Shown piece after piece: positions 1 to 8,077 of a stretch of DNA of 64,000 nt. Within the stretch, counting starts at the first letter, position 1. Every line of letters starts with the position of its first letter. Source of the stretch: Rhodococcus sp. KRD162 (GTDB lineage Bacteria; Actinomycetota; Actinomycetes; Mycobacteriales; Mycobacteriaceae); NCBI RefSeq assembly GCF_017168335.1, contig NZ_JABFAU010000003.1, positions 833,561 through 897,560 on the forward strand, read 5' to 3'. The notes below the pieces were generated by a model that was given only the letters and a program-made list of their open reading frames with translations, was not told the origin of the DNA and ran no database searches. A program made the translations under genes and the position numbers.

Positions 1-560
1 TGATCGACGGCGTTTCGCAGTGCAGATACTGCCGGTGAGGCTTTCATACGGCTGTCGATCGAGTATCCGACGATCTTGTTCGAGTGCAGGTCTTTGATGG
101 CGCAGAGGTAGAGCTTGCCCTCGTCGGTACGGTGCTCGGTGATGTCGGTCAGCCAGATCTGGTTGCGTTCCTGTGCGGTGAATTGGCGGTCGACGAGATC
201 GTCGTGGACGGGCGGGCCGGCTTTCTTGTTCAGGCCGCGCTTCTTGGAGAACACAGACCACAGCCGTTCCTGTGAGCACAGTCGTGCGACTCTGTTCTCG
301 CTGGCGGTGATGCCGCGGTCCGGTAGTTCGTCGGCGATGAAGCGGTAGCCGAATGCGGGGTCGTCGGCGTGGATTTCACGAGCGATGTTGATCAGATGCG
401 CATCGTCCCAATCACGTTGTGTGACTGGTTTTTTCTTCCATTTGTAGAACGCTTGGGTGGAGAATCCGAGCACCCGGCAGGTCACTGTGACGGGTACCCC
501 GTCGGCAGCAAGGTCGAGGACCAGCGGTGGGGGCACCTCCCGCTTGCGGGGGAAGATCAT
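1..560 (-). CDS. IS3-family transposase OrfB (partial, C-terminus outside window)
   Basis: About 186 residues are readable from an ATG at 560. It begins MIFPRKREVPPPLV, then has an N-terminal HTH_21-like region (about residues 50-110, including DDPAFGYRFIADEL) and the start of the rve/DDE core with IWLTDITEH, whose Asp is the probable first catalytic acid. The remaining two acidic residues would lie outside the window. Its start overlaps the orfA stop by 4 bases (ATGA at 557-560) in the -1 register, so it may be made by reinitiation or as an OrfAB frameshift fusion, as known for IS3 elements. No internal stop is visible, so this half is intact. Confidence 0.85.
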   Translation of the reverse strand, partial: MIFPRKREVPPPLVLDLAADGVPVTVTCRVLGFSTQAFYKWKKKPVTQRDWDDAHLINIAREIHADDPAFGYRFIADELPDRGITASENRVARLCSQERLWSVFSKKRGLNKKAGPPVHDDLVDRQFTAQERNQIWLTDITEHRTDEGKLYLCAIKDLHSNKIVGYSIDSRMKASPAVSALRNAVD

Positions 561-850
561 TTTGGGTTGACATCCCGGGACAGGTAGGCGACCGCACGGC
601 GCATGACCTCTGCTTCTTGCTCGAGGAGCTTGATCCGTTTGCGGGCCTCCCGTAGCTCGGCGGACTCGTCCAAGCCGGCCGGCGTCGTGCCTCGTTCGAT
701 GCCGGCGTCGCGGTCGGCGATCTTCAGCCACCGATGCAGACAGCCCTCGGATATTCCGAAGTCCTTTGCGATCTGACGCAATGGGGCCTCGCCCTTGCGT
801 GCAACAGCGATGACGTCGCGGCGGAACTCCTCAGGGAACGCTTTCGGCAT
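557..850 (-). CDS. IS3-family transposase OrfA (HTH DNA-binding)
   Basis: A 97-residue protein with the Tnp_1/HTH_8 pattern: MPKAFPEEFRRDV, then ISEGCLHRWLKIAD as recognition helix, then a leucine-zipper-like segment (ELREARKRIKLLEQEAEVMRR) ending in YLSRDVNPK. OrfA proteins bind the inverted repeats and multimerise with OrfAB transposase. The ATG at 850 is preferred because GGAAGG lies upstream with normal spacing; an in-frame ATG at 859 is too close to it. The stop lies inside the ATGA overlap with orfB, preceded by an A run (CCAAAATGA) where slippage is plausible. Confidence 0.85.
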   Translation of the reverse strand: MPKAFPEEFRRDVIAVARKGEAPLRQIAKDFGISEGCLHRWLKIADRDAGIERGTTPAGLDESAELREARKRIKLLEQEAEVMRRAVAYLSRDVNPK

Positions 851-1017
851 GGGGAACATCCTTCCACCGTGAGGAGCGATCCTCACAGATCAGATGTCAA
901 CCAAACCTGGGGCAGTCCCTCGCCCCTCAAGGCCCGCCCGTGACCTCGTCCTCGTCACTGGTAACTGACCAGTGACCACACAGTTGAATGCTCTCTACGG
1001 CAACAAGAAAGCTCATT

Positions 1018-1326
1018 ATGACCGAACCACAAACGCGGAAAGCTGACCGCGAAAACAGCAGCGCCGGAGTGGGTCTCACGTCTCGGCTGGAGGTAAACCG
1101 GATCCATCGCCTCATGGACGCCAAAGAGTACGAGGAACTTCGGAACAACGTTAGCGGCTTGACGCTGGATGAGCTGTGCAGAACTCTGCTCACCGCTGTC
1201 TTCGAGCTGTTGCTGGAACGCGATGCGCGCGCAAACGCGGTGAACGCCGCTCCAACCGAAACGTGCATCTACCAATCCCCGTCAACTGCATCGAGGACAA
1301 CCAATCGCAGTCGAGCCGGAACATGA
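1018..1326 (+). CDS. hypothetical protein, first gene of a coupled pair
   Basis: A 102-residue protein that I do not recognise. Coding character is supported by strong G/C third-position preference in the middle (RLEVNRIHRLMDAKEYEELR) and an amphipathic helical segment (LDELCRTLLTAVFELLLE). The ATG at 1018 follows AAGAAAG at a usable distance; an earlier in-frame ATG at 988 exists. Its stop overlaps the next ATG as ATGA (1323-1326), suggesting translational coupling. The last about 25 residues are low-complexity Ser/Thr/Arg and may not be conserved. It sits between an IS element and other accessory genes. Confidence 0.45.
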   Translation: MTEPQTRKADRENSSAGVGLTSRLEVNRIHRLMDAKEYEELRNNVSGLTLDELCRTLLTAVFELLLERDARANAVNAAPTETCIYQSPSTASRTTNRSRAGT

Positions 1327-1646
1327 TGCGCGTCGACCTGACCATCACCAAGCAGGTCGACCTGTTCGGGGTACTGCTTTACGAGGCGATTCGCGGCTAC
1401 GTCGACCTGACCGACGAGCTGATTGTCTCGATCGTCAATAGCAGCCACGACCAAGCGCAACGCTCCCAGAACACCAACCCCGGCGACGGCTGGGCCACCA
1501 AGGCCGCCCACTCGGTACGCCGCGGCCACAAGCTCAACCCCGTCGCGTTCGGTCACGTCACCGTCAACACCCCAGACCCCGAGCTGGGCTACATGACCGT
1601 CGCGGTCGGTGACACCGTCGTCACCATCGCCCACGGTCACCAGTGA
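1323..1646 (+). CDS. hypothetical protein, second gene of a coupled pair
   Basis: A 107-residue protein of unknown function starting MMRVDLTITKQVDL and ending VVTIAHGHQ. Codon use is clearly coding-like in this frame (GTC GAC CTG ACC ATC ACC AAG). The predicted pattern is helix (LFGVLLYEAIRGYVDLTDELIVSIV), a polar linker, then a beta-rich tail (AFGHVTVNTP..MTVAVGDTVVTI). No signal peptide or membrane segment is seen. It overlaps the upstream gene by four bases, so the two are likely co-translated. It could be a remnant of a mobile-element gene. Confidence 0.45.
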   Translation: MMRVDLTITKQVDLFGVLLYEAIRGYVDLTDELIVSIVNSSHDQAQRSQNTNPGDGWATKAAHSVRRGHKLNPVAFGHVTVNTPDPELGYMTVAVGDTVVTIAHGHQ

Positions 1647-1913
1647 CGGCGCGGTAAGGGTATGGACTGGTGGAGCGGGCAGACCGTCCACGGCCACAGT
1701 CCAGAGGCGCAACGATGCTCATTCACGGGCACGAACACGTTCGACTTCGAGACTGGCGTGTCCCCAGCGAATGGGCCAATTCATTCTAGAGTCCTGTTGC
1801 CCATGAGCTGGGCAGATAGGACGACGGAGAGCCGCCGAAAGGGCCACGAAGCAGCGTCGATAGCGCGACAATCGACATCCGGATCGATCCGACTACCCGC
1901 CAGTGGAGGAACT

Positions 1914-2378
1914 ATGGAATCTGTAAAGATTACCTTAGCTTTGGAAAACCTCACCGAAGAAGAAATAGCCACCCTGTATCGGGTGGCCGACGAGCAAGGC
2001 ATCACAGCCGAAAAACCATCACCAGAACACCCGGACAAAATCGGAACCGCAGACTTCGGGGCAGTCCTCATTCTCACCGGACTCGTGGTCGGCATCGGAA
2101 TTCTGATGAGAAAGCTTGCCGGGGGTCAATACGTGGATCTGAGAGAGGACCCACCGAAGGCATGGAAAGATCGTGGTCTCGACTCCAAGTTGATGATTGT
2201 CATTGGGGCCGACGGACAGGTCGAGGTCAAAGCCAATGATGCACCTGATGTGCTCGACGACGCACTCAAAGTCGTTGTCGAGCTTGGGAAGTCAGCTCTC
2301 AAGACCGTCGATGATATCGCTGCTGCAGTGAAGAAAGCAGTAGAAGGCAAGGCCGCCGTGGAGTCGAAGCCCTCCTGA
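1914..2378 (+). CDS. small single-pass membrane protein, EACC1-like layout
   Basis: A 154-residue protein. Seen: an N-terminal strand-helix unit (VKITLALENLTEEEIATLY), one hydrophobic segment at about residues 51-67 (FGAVLILTGLVVGIGIL), then a beta hairpin (LMIVIGADGQVEVKA) and a C-terminal amphipathic Lys/Ala helix. The start at 1914 is set by TGGAGGA three bases upstream; longer in-frame extensions lack coding character. The order strand-helix, membrane helix, strand pair resembles effector-associated constant component (EACC1) proteins that accompany actinobacterial conflict effectors, but this is a resemblance of layout only. The 5' part is AT-richer than the housekeeping genes, consistent with acquisition. 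Confidence 0.6.
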   Translation: MESVKITLALENLTEEEIATLYRVADEQGITAEKPSPEHPDKIGTADFGAVLILTGLVVGIGILMRKLAGGQYVDLREDPPKAWKDRGLDSKLMIVIGADGQVEVKANDAPDVLDDALKVVVELGKSALKTVDDIAAAVKKAVEGKAAVESKPS

Positions 2379-2453
2379 TTTACCTCACCCGCCCCACAAC
2401 GCCCGTATCGATCGTGGGGTTCCCTATCGCGAAAGGGGGACCCCACGCTCGAC

Positions 2454-2977
2454 CTATTCCAGCACGGGTCCGATGTCGCCTGTGGGCCCGTTCGGCTCCG
2501 AGGGGGGCGTCGCGGATCGACTTCGGATGGTTCCGTAGCCGGCGGTCGACGGTCAGGCTGTGCGGACAGCCCGCGGCGAGGCCTGTCCGGGTCCACCGCG
2601 TCAATACTTGACGATGAACTGCGCTGCAAGGCTTCGACCTCGGCACGGCGCATCATCGCTCGCACGTTGTCGGCGCCCCCATGCCGAGTTGTTCGACGTA
2701 CGCCGGGGGGTGGGTTGAGCATCAGCCACCACCCCGGTTGCCGTCCCTTCGCTGCCGCGCGTTCAGCGCGGGCTGCGTCCCGGGCGAGGGCCTCGGGGCT
2801 GGTTTCGGCCTCCTTAAACTCGCGCCGTAGCCGGGCTACTTCGTTCGAGCGGTCTTTGAGCTGTTCCGCTTTCCGGAAGTCGGACAGCTCGATCAGCTCG
2901 CGGTCGTCGAGGCGTTGCTCGTCTCGATCGAGTGGGCGCTCGGCTTTCGCCAGGTCAGTGTCGACGGTATACGCCAT
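2454..2977 (-). pseudogene. broken coiled-coil hypothetical gene (probable frameshift)
   Basis: From the ATG at 2977 (GGAG upstream) a charged helical protein reads MAYTVDTDLAKAERPL, then ELIELSDFRKAEQLKDR and RREFKEAETSPEALARD, with coding-like codons to about 2600. In this frame the ORF then runs into Arg/Pro/Ser-rich text and on, antisense to the gene at 1914-2378, to a stop at 2126, which is unlikely to be genuine. A neighbouring frame instead gives a plausible tail (GYGTIRSRSATPPSEPNG, ending GPVLE) stopping at 2454. I infer a frameshift around 2550-2600. The product is not recognised. Confidence 0.4.
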
Positions 2978-3185
2978 GTTCTCCACCCGCGTGAGCAGAC
3001 CGAACGAGTGTTAGCTGCGGTCCCCGTCCCCGATCCCGGGATGCAGCTCGTGCGCTTCATTCACCTTCGTTGACGACCCAGACCGGAGAACGACAGATGC
3101 GGCGCACTGGCCTGGGCTGGATGAGAAGCCTCGACCGGGAATCCGCTTATCTCCGCGATCACCATCGTCTTGGTCAACCCTTAGC

Positions 3186-3351
3186 TTGCGCACCATTGTC
3201 CTGCTCCTCATCGCCGTCCTGATAGGGCTAAGCGTCGGGGTTGCTGACCTCCTACGCGAATGGGGCAAGCAACGTGGCGATGGCGGTCTTGGCGGGACTG
3301 ACTGCGGCGGGCGTGTCGCTCGCTGCACTTCACTCGATGGTCGGCAATACG
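3186..3351 (+). pseudogene. frameshifted small two-helix membrane protein
   Basis: The frame from TTG 3186 encodes one hydrophobic helix (TIVLLLIAVLIGLSVG). The +1 frame from about 3238 encodes a second (NVAMAVLAGLTAAGVSLAAL) and stops with TAG at 3349-3351. The switch falls exactly at a GGGG run (3237-3240); removing one G would join both into a protein of about 54 residues with two membrane helices. This suggests a homopolymer indel: a real pseudogene, a sequencing error or a phase-variable site. No strong ribosome site is seen before the TTG, so the true start is uncertain. Function unknown. Confidence 0.4.
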
Positions 3352-3378
3352 TAGGCGTGCACACGTCCAGAACGGCTC

Positions 3379-4023
3379 CTAGTAGCGTTGCCCAGCATGT
3401 GACGCGTCAGGTAACCGCCAGGCCGGCGCACTGTCGAACACGTACGTTTGCCGATTCCTTCGTACGAATCGATGCCCTTCGATAGTAAAATCGAAGACCA
3501 AATTGGGCAATATATCTTTCTTCACGAGTTTCCGCGCTTCATCCTCAGACTCCACCTCATAAGAAATGCCAAGCTGTTCAGGCTGAGCTTTAAATCCCCA
3601 TGTACGACCCGATTCGACAACTGCGTCCGCCCGAAGCGACTTTCCTCCCTCAAGATGTGCAGATACCCGTTGGACCGGAAATGGCGTCTTATTTTCGAAA
3701 CGAAACTCGACTCGGCTGATGGACTTTGAATTGACCACCGGTTGCACGCGGAGGACACAAACCATCGCCCGTCCGATTGCATCTTCTCGGCGTCGACGCC
3801 GTTCTCCTCGAACTTTGCTGATACTGATCACAAGGGACGCAAGTGCAATAGCTACGCCGCCCACCCAAGTGCCCAGGGCCGCGAAGAGACTCACATCGAA
3901 ACCGCAACCACTGCCGCAGGCCGACCAACTTCCAAGCGACCACCCGACTACTAGACCGACGAAAAGGGCCACGGCAGCGACCAGCAGCGACCTAGACACG
4001 GTGGAATCCACCAATTTACTCAA
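3379..4023 (-). CDS. hypothetical membrane protein with N-terminal helix pair
   Basis: A 214-residue protein from TTG 4023, chosen because GGAG lies six bases upstream. Two membrane helices are visible near residues 12-33 (LLVAAVALFVGLVVGW) and 46-68 (LFAALGTWVGGVAIALASLV), followed by a basic stretch (RGERRRRRED) and a soluble, mostly beta C-terminal domain of about 130 residues (SRVEFRFENKTPFPVQRVSA). That topology predicts a cytoplasmic domain tethered to the membrane. I do not recognise the family. The 3' half is noticeably AT-richer than flanking genes, suggesting horizontal acquisition. Confidence 0.65.
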   Translation of the reverse strand: MSKLVDSTVSRSLLVAAVALFVGLVVGWSLGSWSACGSGCGFDVSLFAALGTWVGGVAIALASLVISISKVRGERRRRREDAIGRAMVCVLRVQPVVNSKSISRVEFRFENKTPFPVQRVSAHLEGGKSLRADAVVESGRTWGFKAQPEQLGISYEVESEDEARKLVKKDILPNLVFDFTIEGHRFVRRNRQTYVFDSAPAWRLPDASHAGQRY

Positions 4024-4267
4024 CTGATTCTCCGTCCTGTACCAAAAGCATCAAATTGCATAACAGTCCGGCGGGTAACACGAACAGGGGCCAACGACTT
4101 CATCGGTCTCGCCATACTTGAATAGTGTCCGGAATGCAACGCTTACGTTCAGAATTGAGCGAAGCGGGGCGCGTCGCAAAATTCAGTCGCGGGTCGCAGG
4201 TTCGTACAAGCGTTCGCTGTCGTCGACGAGCGAGTGCCCGACTCGGTTTCATGATGATTTGCGTCAC

Positions 4268-5566
4268 TTATTTCTGCGCGGGGAGCGCGTCGAGCATCTG
4301 CACTTGCTGCCCGTCCCACTGGTAGCGCACCGGTGTAACCACACCGTCGTTGCAGGCGTTACATGTCTGGCCGGTCTTATACGTCAAGACGACCGTGTCC
4401 TCGGTCGACGACCCGGTATCGAGATCGGTGAAGCCGTACGCCGCCGAAGTACCGGTCCCGAGATACTCGCCGCGGTGAAACATCATTGCTTGCACCGGCG
4501 AACTGCCGGTCGCGCCTTCGACGGTTACCAGTATCGAAGACAGGTCAGCGCATGAGTCGAAATTGCTAGCAACCGGTGTCGTCGACCACTGACGTCCGGT
4601 GATCGGTTCAGCCGGCAACTGTCCCAGCCCAGCACTGAGTGCTTGTAACTCAGTGACGGCACAGGATCCAGATGTGCTAACAGTTGTAGACACAGGAACA
4701 GTCGAGGGCTGCGGCCGCGTCGTTTGCGGCACAACTGCGCCTGAATCGGTCGACTGCGCCGGCATATCCCCGCTGCAGAGCTGGCTGGCGTAGTAGACCC
4801 GTTTGCCCTCGGGCGAATCGGGGGTGATGGCAGTAACGCGCTCTGCATTGACCCGTAGGTCAGGGGCGAAAGGACCGTCGCCGAAGAACTCGGGCTGACC
4901 CTCTAGGTCGTATTCCAGATGGACCGTTTGACCGGAACTGCTGAACGACGTCAATATCCGCTCGGACGGTTGGTCCGGCACTGGTTCGTCGAGTATTCGG
5001 TTGATCAAAAGGTCTGCTCTGGTTGCGCCCCAACCATCGATAGTGTGGACGGTCATAACCGAACCAATGCCCGTGTCGACGATTATTTTGTAGTCGAGAG
5101 TTCCCGGTGCGAACACAGGTTCGCCGCTGTACGGGGAGGTCACCAAGTTTGGGTTCGGGGGAACCAAGTCGAGAAAGTCGATGTCGACTCCGAGCCGCTG
5201 TGCGCCCAGATGCGAGAGAGACACCCGCTCCACTGTGGTCGCTGCCGTGTTCACCACATCACCCGGGACGTCCAATCCTTGATCCTGCGCGCACGCCAAT
5301 GTCTTCGGAAACTGGGACCAACGATCGTCGTCTTCCCGTGACTGCGTGAGGGCGACGAACGACGATGCCGCCACTACCGCAAGTGATACCACTGCCGCCC
5401 CAGCGATCCACTTGGTGCGTCGTGAACGCGACTTCGGTGATCGCGAAGAAGGGAGCGGTCGCGTCGAATCGGTCCAGCGGTGACCGTCCCAGTAACGGAG
5501 CAGACCACCGAGTTGGTATTCGTACCAGCCGGGGTCTAAGTCAGGTCGATCGACCGAATCGCTCAT
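4268..5566 (-). CDS. DUF2510-TM-LppP/LprE-like secreted domain protein
   Basis: A 432-residue protein from ATG 5566. The N-terminus carries a DUF2510 motif (DPGWYEYQ, RYWDGHRWTDSTRP), followed by a basic linker and one membrane helix at about 53-73 (WIAGAAVVSLAVVAASSFV). After a long extracytoplasmic region and a Thr/Ser/Pro linker, the last about 130 residues match the LppP/LprE lipoprotein domain (a Cys pair, TGSSPVQAMMFHRGEYLGTG, VRYQWDGQQVQM). DUF2510 is a common actinobacterial N-terminal tag on membrane proteins. The role is unknown; a cell-envelope function is inferred. Here the LppP-like domain is on a membrane anchor rather than a lipobox Cys. Confidence 0.75.
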   Translation of the reverse strand: MSDSVDRPDLDPGWYEYQLGGLLRYWDGHRWTDSTRPLPSSRSPKSRSRRTKWIAGAAVVSLAVVAASSFVALTQSREDDDRWSQFPKTLACAQDQGLDVPGDVVNTAATTVERVSLSHLGAQRLGVDIDFLDLVPPNPNLVTSPYSGEPVFAPGTLDYKIIVDTGIGSVMTVHTIDGWGATRADLLINRILDEPVPDQPSERILTSFSSSGQTVHLEYDLEGQPEFFGDGPFAPDLRVNAERVTAITPDSPEGKRVYYASQLCSGDMPAQSTDSGAVVPQTTRPQPSTVPVSTTVSTSGSCAVTELQALSAGLGQLPAEPITGRQWSTTPVASNFDSCADLSSILVTVEGATGSSPVQAMMFHRGEYLGTGTSAAYGFTDLDTGSSTEDTVVLTYKTGQTCNACNDGVVTPVRYQWDGQQVQMLDALPAQK

Positions 5567-5731
5567 AGTTCAAAGTAACTGGGACAGTGCCCATCCACCG
5601 GCAGATGGGTACAAAAGAACCCAAAAGCAAAACGGGATCGCCGGACACCAGCGGATTCATCTGGACACCGCCTCAGCGCCGAATTCGACCATGTAAGTAC
5701 CAAGTAGTGACACGCTTGCGGCACGCAGACC

Positions 5732-5765
5732 AAAAAGGCGGCTTCGAATTTTCTCCGAAACCGCC
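5732..5765 (-). terminator. rho-independent terminator of the tRNA-Pro gene
   Basis: On the minus strand the stem GGCGGTTTCG pairs with CGAAGCCGCC (one mismatch) and is followed by five T residues. It lies 22 bases beyond the tRNA 3' end, as expected for its terminator. Confidence 0.8.
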
Positions 5766-5786
5766 TCTGACCTGCAACTATCTATG

Positions 5787-5860
<74 letters not shown>

Positions 5861-5945
5861 CCGCGCCTCGAAAGGCGCTTGCTGAGATTACCCCAGCCCT
5901 ACCCCTGAGAGGAAATCGCCTGCTCAGGGGCGGGGTCGGACTACA

Positions 5946-7394
5946 TCAGCGGTTGTTGCCCTTGCCCGGTCGTTCCCGCTTCTCGCGAATACGAACCGAG
6001 ACGCGCACGGGGCTGCCGTCGAAGTTGAACTCCTCACGCAGACGCCGCTCGATGAATCGGCGGTACCCGGCCTCGAGGAAGCCGGTGGTGAACAGCACGA
6101 ACGTCGGCGGACGGGTGCTGGCCTGCGTCGCGAACATGATGCGTGGCAGACGTCCGCCGCGCATCGGCGGCGGAGTGGCCGCCACGACCTCCTTGAGCCA
6201 GGTGTTCAACCTGCCTGTGGGCACACGCTTGTCCCACGACTCCAAAGCCGTTTCCAACGCAGGCACGAGCTTCTGCACCGCGCGGCCCGTCTGCGCCGAG
6301 ATGTTCACTCGCTGCGCCCACGGCACCCGAGCGAGATCGCGATCGATCTCCTTCTCGAGCTGCTGACGACGATCGTCGTCCACCAGGTCCCACTTGTTGA
6401 ACGCCAATACCAGCGCACGCCCGGCATCGGCGACCATGCTCAGCACGCGCATGTCCTGCTCCGAGATCACCTCGGAGGCGTCGAGCAGCAGAATTGCCAC
6501 CTCCGCGGCCTCGATCGCAGACTTGGTGCGCAACGAGGCGTAGAACTCGGCTCCACTGGCATGGCTGACGCGCTTACGCAGCCCGGCGGTGTCGACAAAT
6601 CGCCATGTCTTGCCGCCTAATTCGACCAACGAGTCGACCGGGTCGACGGTGGTTCCGGCAACATCGTGCACCACCGAGCGTTCGTCACCCGAGAGCTTGT
6701 TGATCAGCGAGGACTTGCCCACGTTCGGCTTGCCGACCAGAGCAACGCGCCTGGGTCCCCCACCGGGGATGCCTTCGCGTGGGGTCTCGGGCAATGCCTC
6801 GAGCACTCGGTCCAACAGGTCACCGGTACCGCGGCCGTGGGTTGCGGAAACCGGGAGCGGCTCCCCCAGCCCGAGCGACCACAGAGCGGCAACCTCGGAC
6901 TCGGTGCGGCCGTCGTCGACCTTGTTGGCCACCAACAGAACCGGAGTCTTGGACCGGCGCAACACTCGCGCCACTGCTTCGTCCGTCGTCGTCGAACCGA
7001 CTCGGGCGTCGACGACCAGCAGAATCGCGTCGGCGGTGTTCATCGCCAATTCGGCCTGGCGCGCAACGGATTGCTGCAGCCCTTTGGCATCGGGCTCCCA
7101 CCCGCCGGTGTCCTGCACCAGGAAGCGTCTACCACTCCAGTTCGCCTCGTACGACACTCGGTCGCGGGTGACGCCGGGGACGTCCTCCACCACGGCCTCG
7201 CGGCGTCCGATGATGCGGTTGACGAGCGTCGACTTACCGACGTTCGGACGCCCTACCACGGCAAGAGTCGGTACGGCAACGGCAGCTTCGCCGTCCTCGC
7301 CCTCGTTCAGGTCGACGTACTCCCACTCGCCCTCGTCGCTCCATATTCCGTCGCCCGCGGTTTCCGCTGCGCCGGAGAAGAATTCTTCACTCAC
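5946..7394 (-). CDS. der: ribosome-associated GTPase Der (EngA)
   Basis: A 482-residue double GTPase that acts in maturation of the 50S ribosomal subunit. Two G domains are evident: G1 of the first at residues 48-55 (GRPNVGKS) with DTGG and NKVD, and G1 of the second near residue 220 (GKPNVGKSS) with DTAG and NKWD. They are followed by the C-terminal KH-like domain with [18 protein letters not shown]. The acidic N-terminal extension of about 40 residues is usual in actinobacteria. Its start overlaps the cmk stop by 4 bases, and it is the last gene of the long minus-strand series. Confidence 0.97.
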   Translation of the reverse strand: MSEEFFSGAAETAGDGIWSDEGEWEYVDLNEGEDGEAAVAVPTLAVVGRPNVGKSTLVNRIIGRREAVVEDVPGVTRDRVSYEANWSGRRFLVQDTGGWEPDAKGLQQSVARQAELAMNTADAILLVVDARVGSTTTDEAVARVLRRSKTPVLLVANKVDDGRTESEVAALWSLGLGEPLPVSATHGRGTGDLLDRVLEALPETPREGIPGGGPRRVALVGKPNVGKSSLINKLSGDERSVVHDVAGTTVDPVDSLVELGGKTWRFVDTAGLRKRVSHASGAEFYASLRTKSAIEAAEVAILLLDASEVISEQDMRVLSMVADAGRALVLAFNKWDLVDDDRRQQLEKEIDRDLARVPWAQRVNISAQTGRAVQKLVPALETALESWDKRVPTGRLNTWLKEVVAATPPPMRGGRLPRIMFATQASTRPPTFVLFTTGFLEAGYRRFIERRLREEFNFDGSPVRVSVRIREKRERPGKGNNR

Positions 7395-8077
7395 TGCACT
7401 GCTCCAGTTCTGTCGTTCACCACGAGCAGTAGGCGCTCCATCACACCGTCGAGATCCAGCTCGCTGGTATCGACGATCACCGAATCCTCGGCGGGACGAA
7501 GCGGAGAGACTGCTCTCGTCGAATCTGCATGATCGCGGCGCTGCACGTCCGCGAGCACAGACTCGTAGTCGTCAGCGCGACCCTGTTCGATGTTCTGTTT
7601 GTTGCGACGCTGCGCCCTCGCTTCAGGGGAGGCGGTGAGGAACACCTTCACCTCCGCGTCGGGTAGCACAACGGTGCCAATATCGCGGCCCTCCACCACA
7701 ATTCGTGGTGACTCGCTCACCAGCCGGCGCTGCAGGTCCACCAACAGCGTCCGCACCTCGGGCACAGCTGATACCGCGGACACTGCTTTGGTGACGGCCT
7801 CGCCGCGAATCTCGCCACTGACGTCTTCACCGTCGAGCAGGACGGTTTCGGACAGTGGGTCCTTCCCGATCTCGAGGGGAAGTGCGGCAACAGCTTTCGC
7901 GACCCCTTCAGCGTCGGTGGGCTCGACACCCGAACGCAGCACCCACACCGTCGCGACGCGATACATCGCACCGGTGTCGAGATAGCTGGCATCGAGCGCA
8001 CTGGCGAGACGCCGCGAGACCGAGGACTTGCCGGTACCGGACGGACCGTCCATGGCCACCACGAGCGCACCCATCAC
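7391..8077 (-). CDS. cmk: cytidylate kinase
   Basis: A 228-residue (d)CMP kinase that transfers phosphate from ATP to CMP/dCMP in pyrimidine salvage and nucleotide supply. The P-loop GPSGTGKSS is at residues 11-19, the NMP-binding segment includes LDTGAMYR, and the lid carries [17 protein letters not shown] and EARAQRR. The length is normal. The start is either GTG 8077 or the next codon ATG 8074; both overlap the rluB stop. The rluB-cmk-der order is conserved in actinobacteria. Confidence 0.96.
   Translation of the reverse strand: MMGALVVAMDGPSGTGKSSVSRRLASALDASYLDTGAMYRVATVWVLRSGVEPTDAEGVAKAVAALPLEIGKDPLSETVLLDGEDVSGEIRGEAVTKAVSAVSAVPEVRTLLVDLQRRLVSESPRIVVEGRDIGTVVLPDAEVKVFLTASPEARAQRRNKQNIEQGRADDYESVLADVQRRDHADSTRAVSPLRPAEDSVIVDTSELDLDGVMERLLLVVNDRTGAVQ

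Larger units (their letters stand above)
1..920 (-). mobile_element. IS3-family insertion sequence, truncated by the window edge
   Basis: The two-gene layout orfA-orfB on the minus strand, a 4-base overlap between them, and an OrfB with an HTH_21 region followed by the start of an rve integrase core are diagnostic of the IS3 family. The OrfB C-terminus and the distal inverted repeat lie before position 1. The proximal end is probably near 905-925, where minus-strand sequence rich in CTGCCCCAGG is typical of IS3 ends, but the exact terminus and any target duplication cannot be fixed without the other end. A dyad with arms GTGAGGA/TCCTCAC at 869-886 lies just upstream of the orfA start and could limit transposase expression. 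Confidence 0.8.

Noticed and set aside
4192..4203. Sequence GGTCGCAGGTTC identical to part of the tRNA-Pro T arm, possible attachment remnant
   Set aside because: It is in inverted orientation relative to the tRNA, only 12 bases long and extends no further, so it does not fit a direct-repeat att site.
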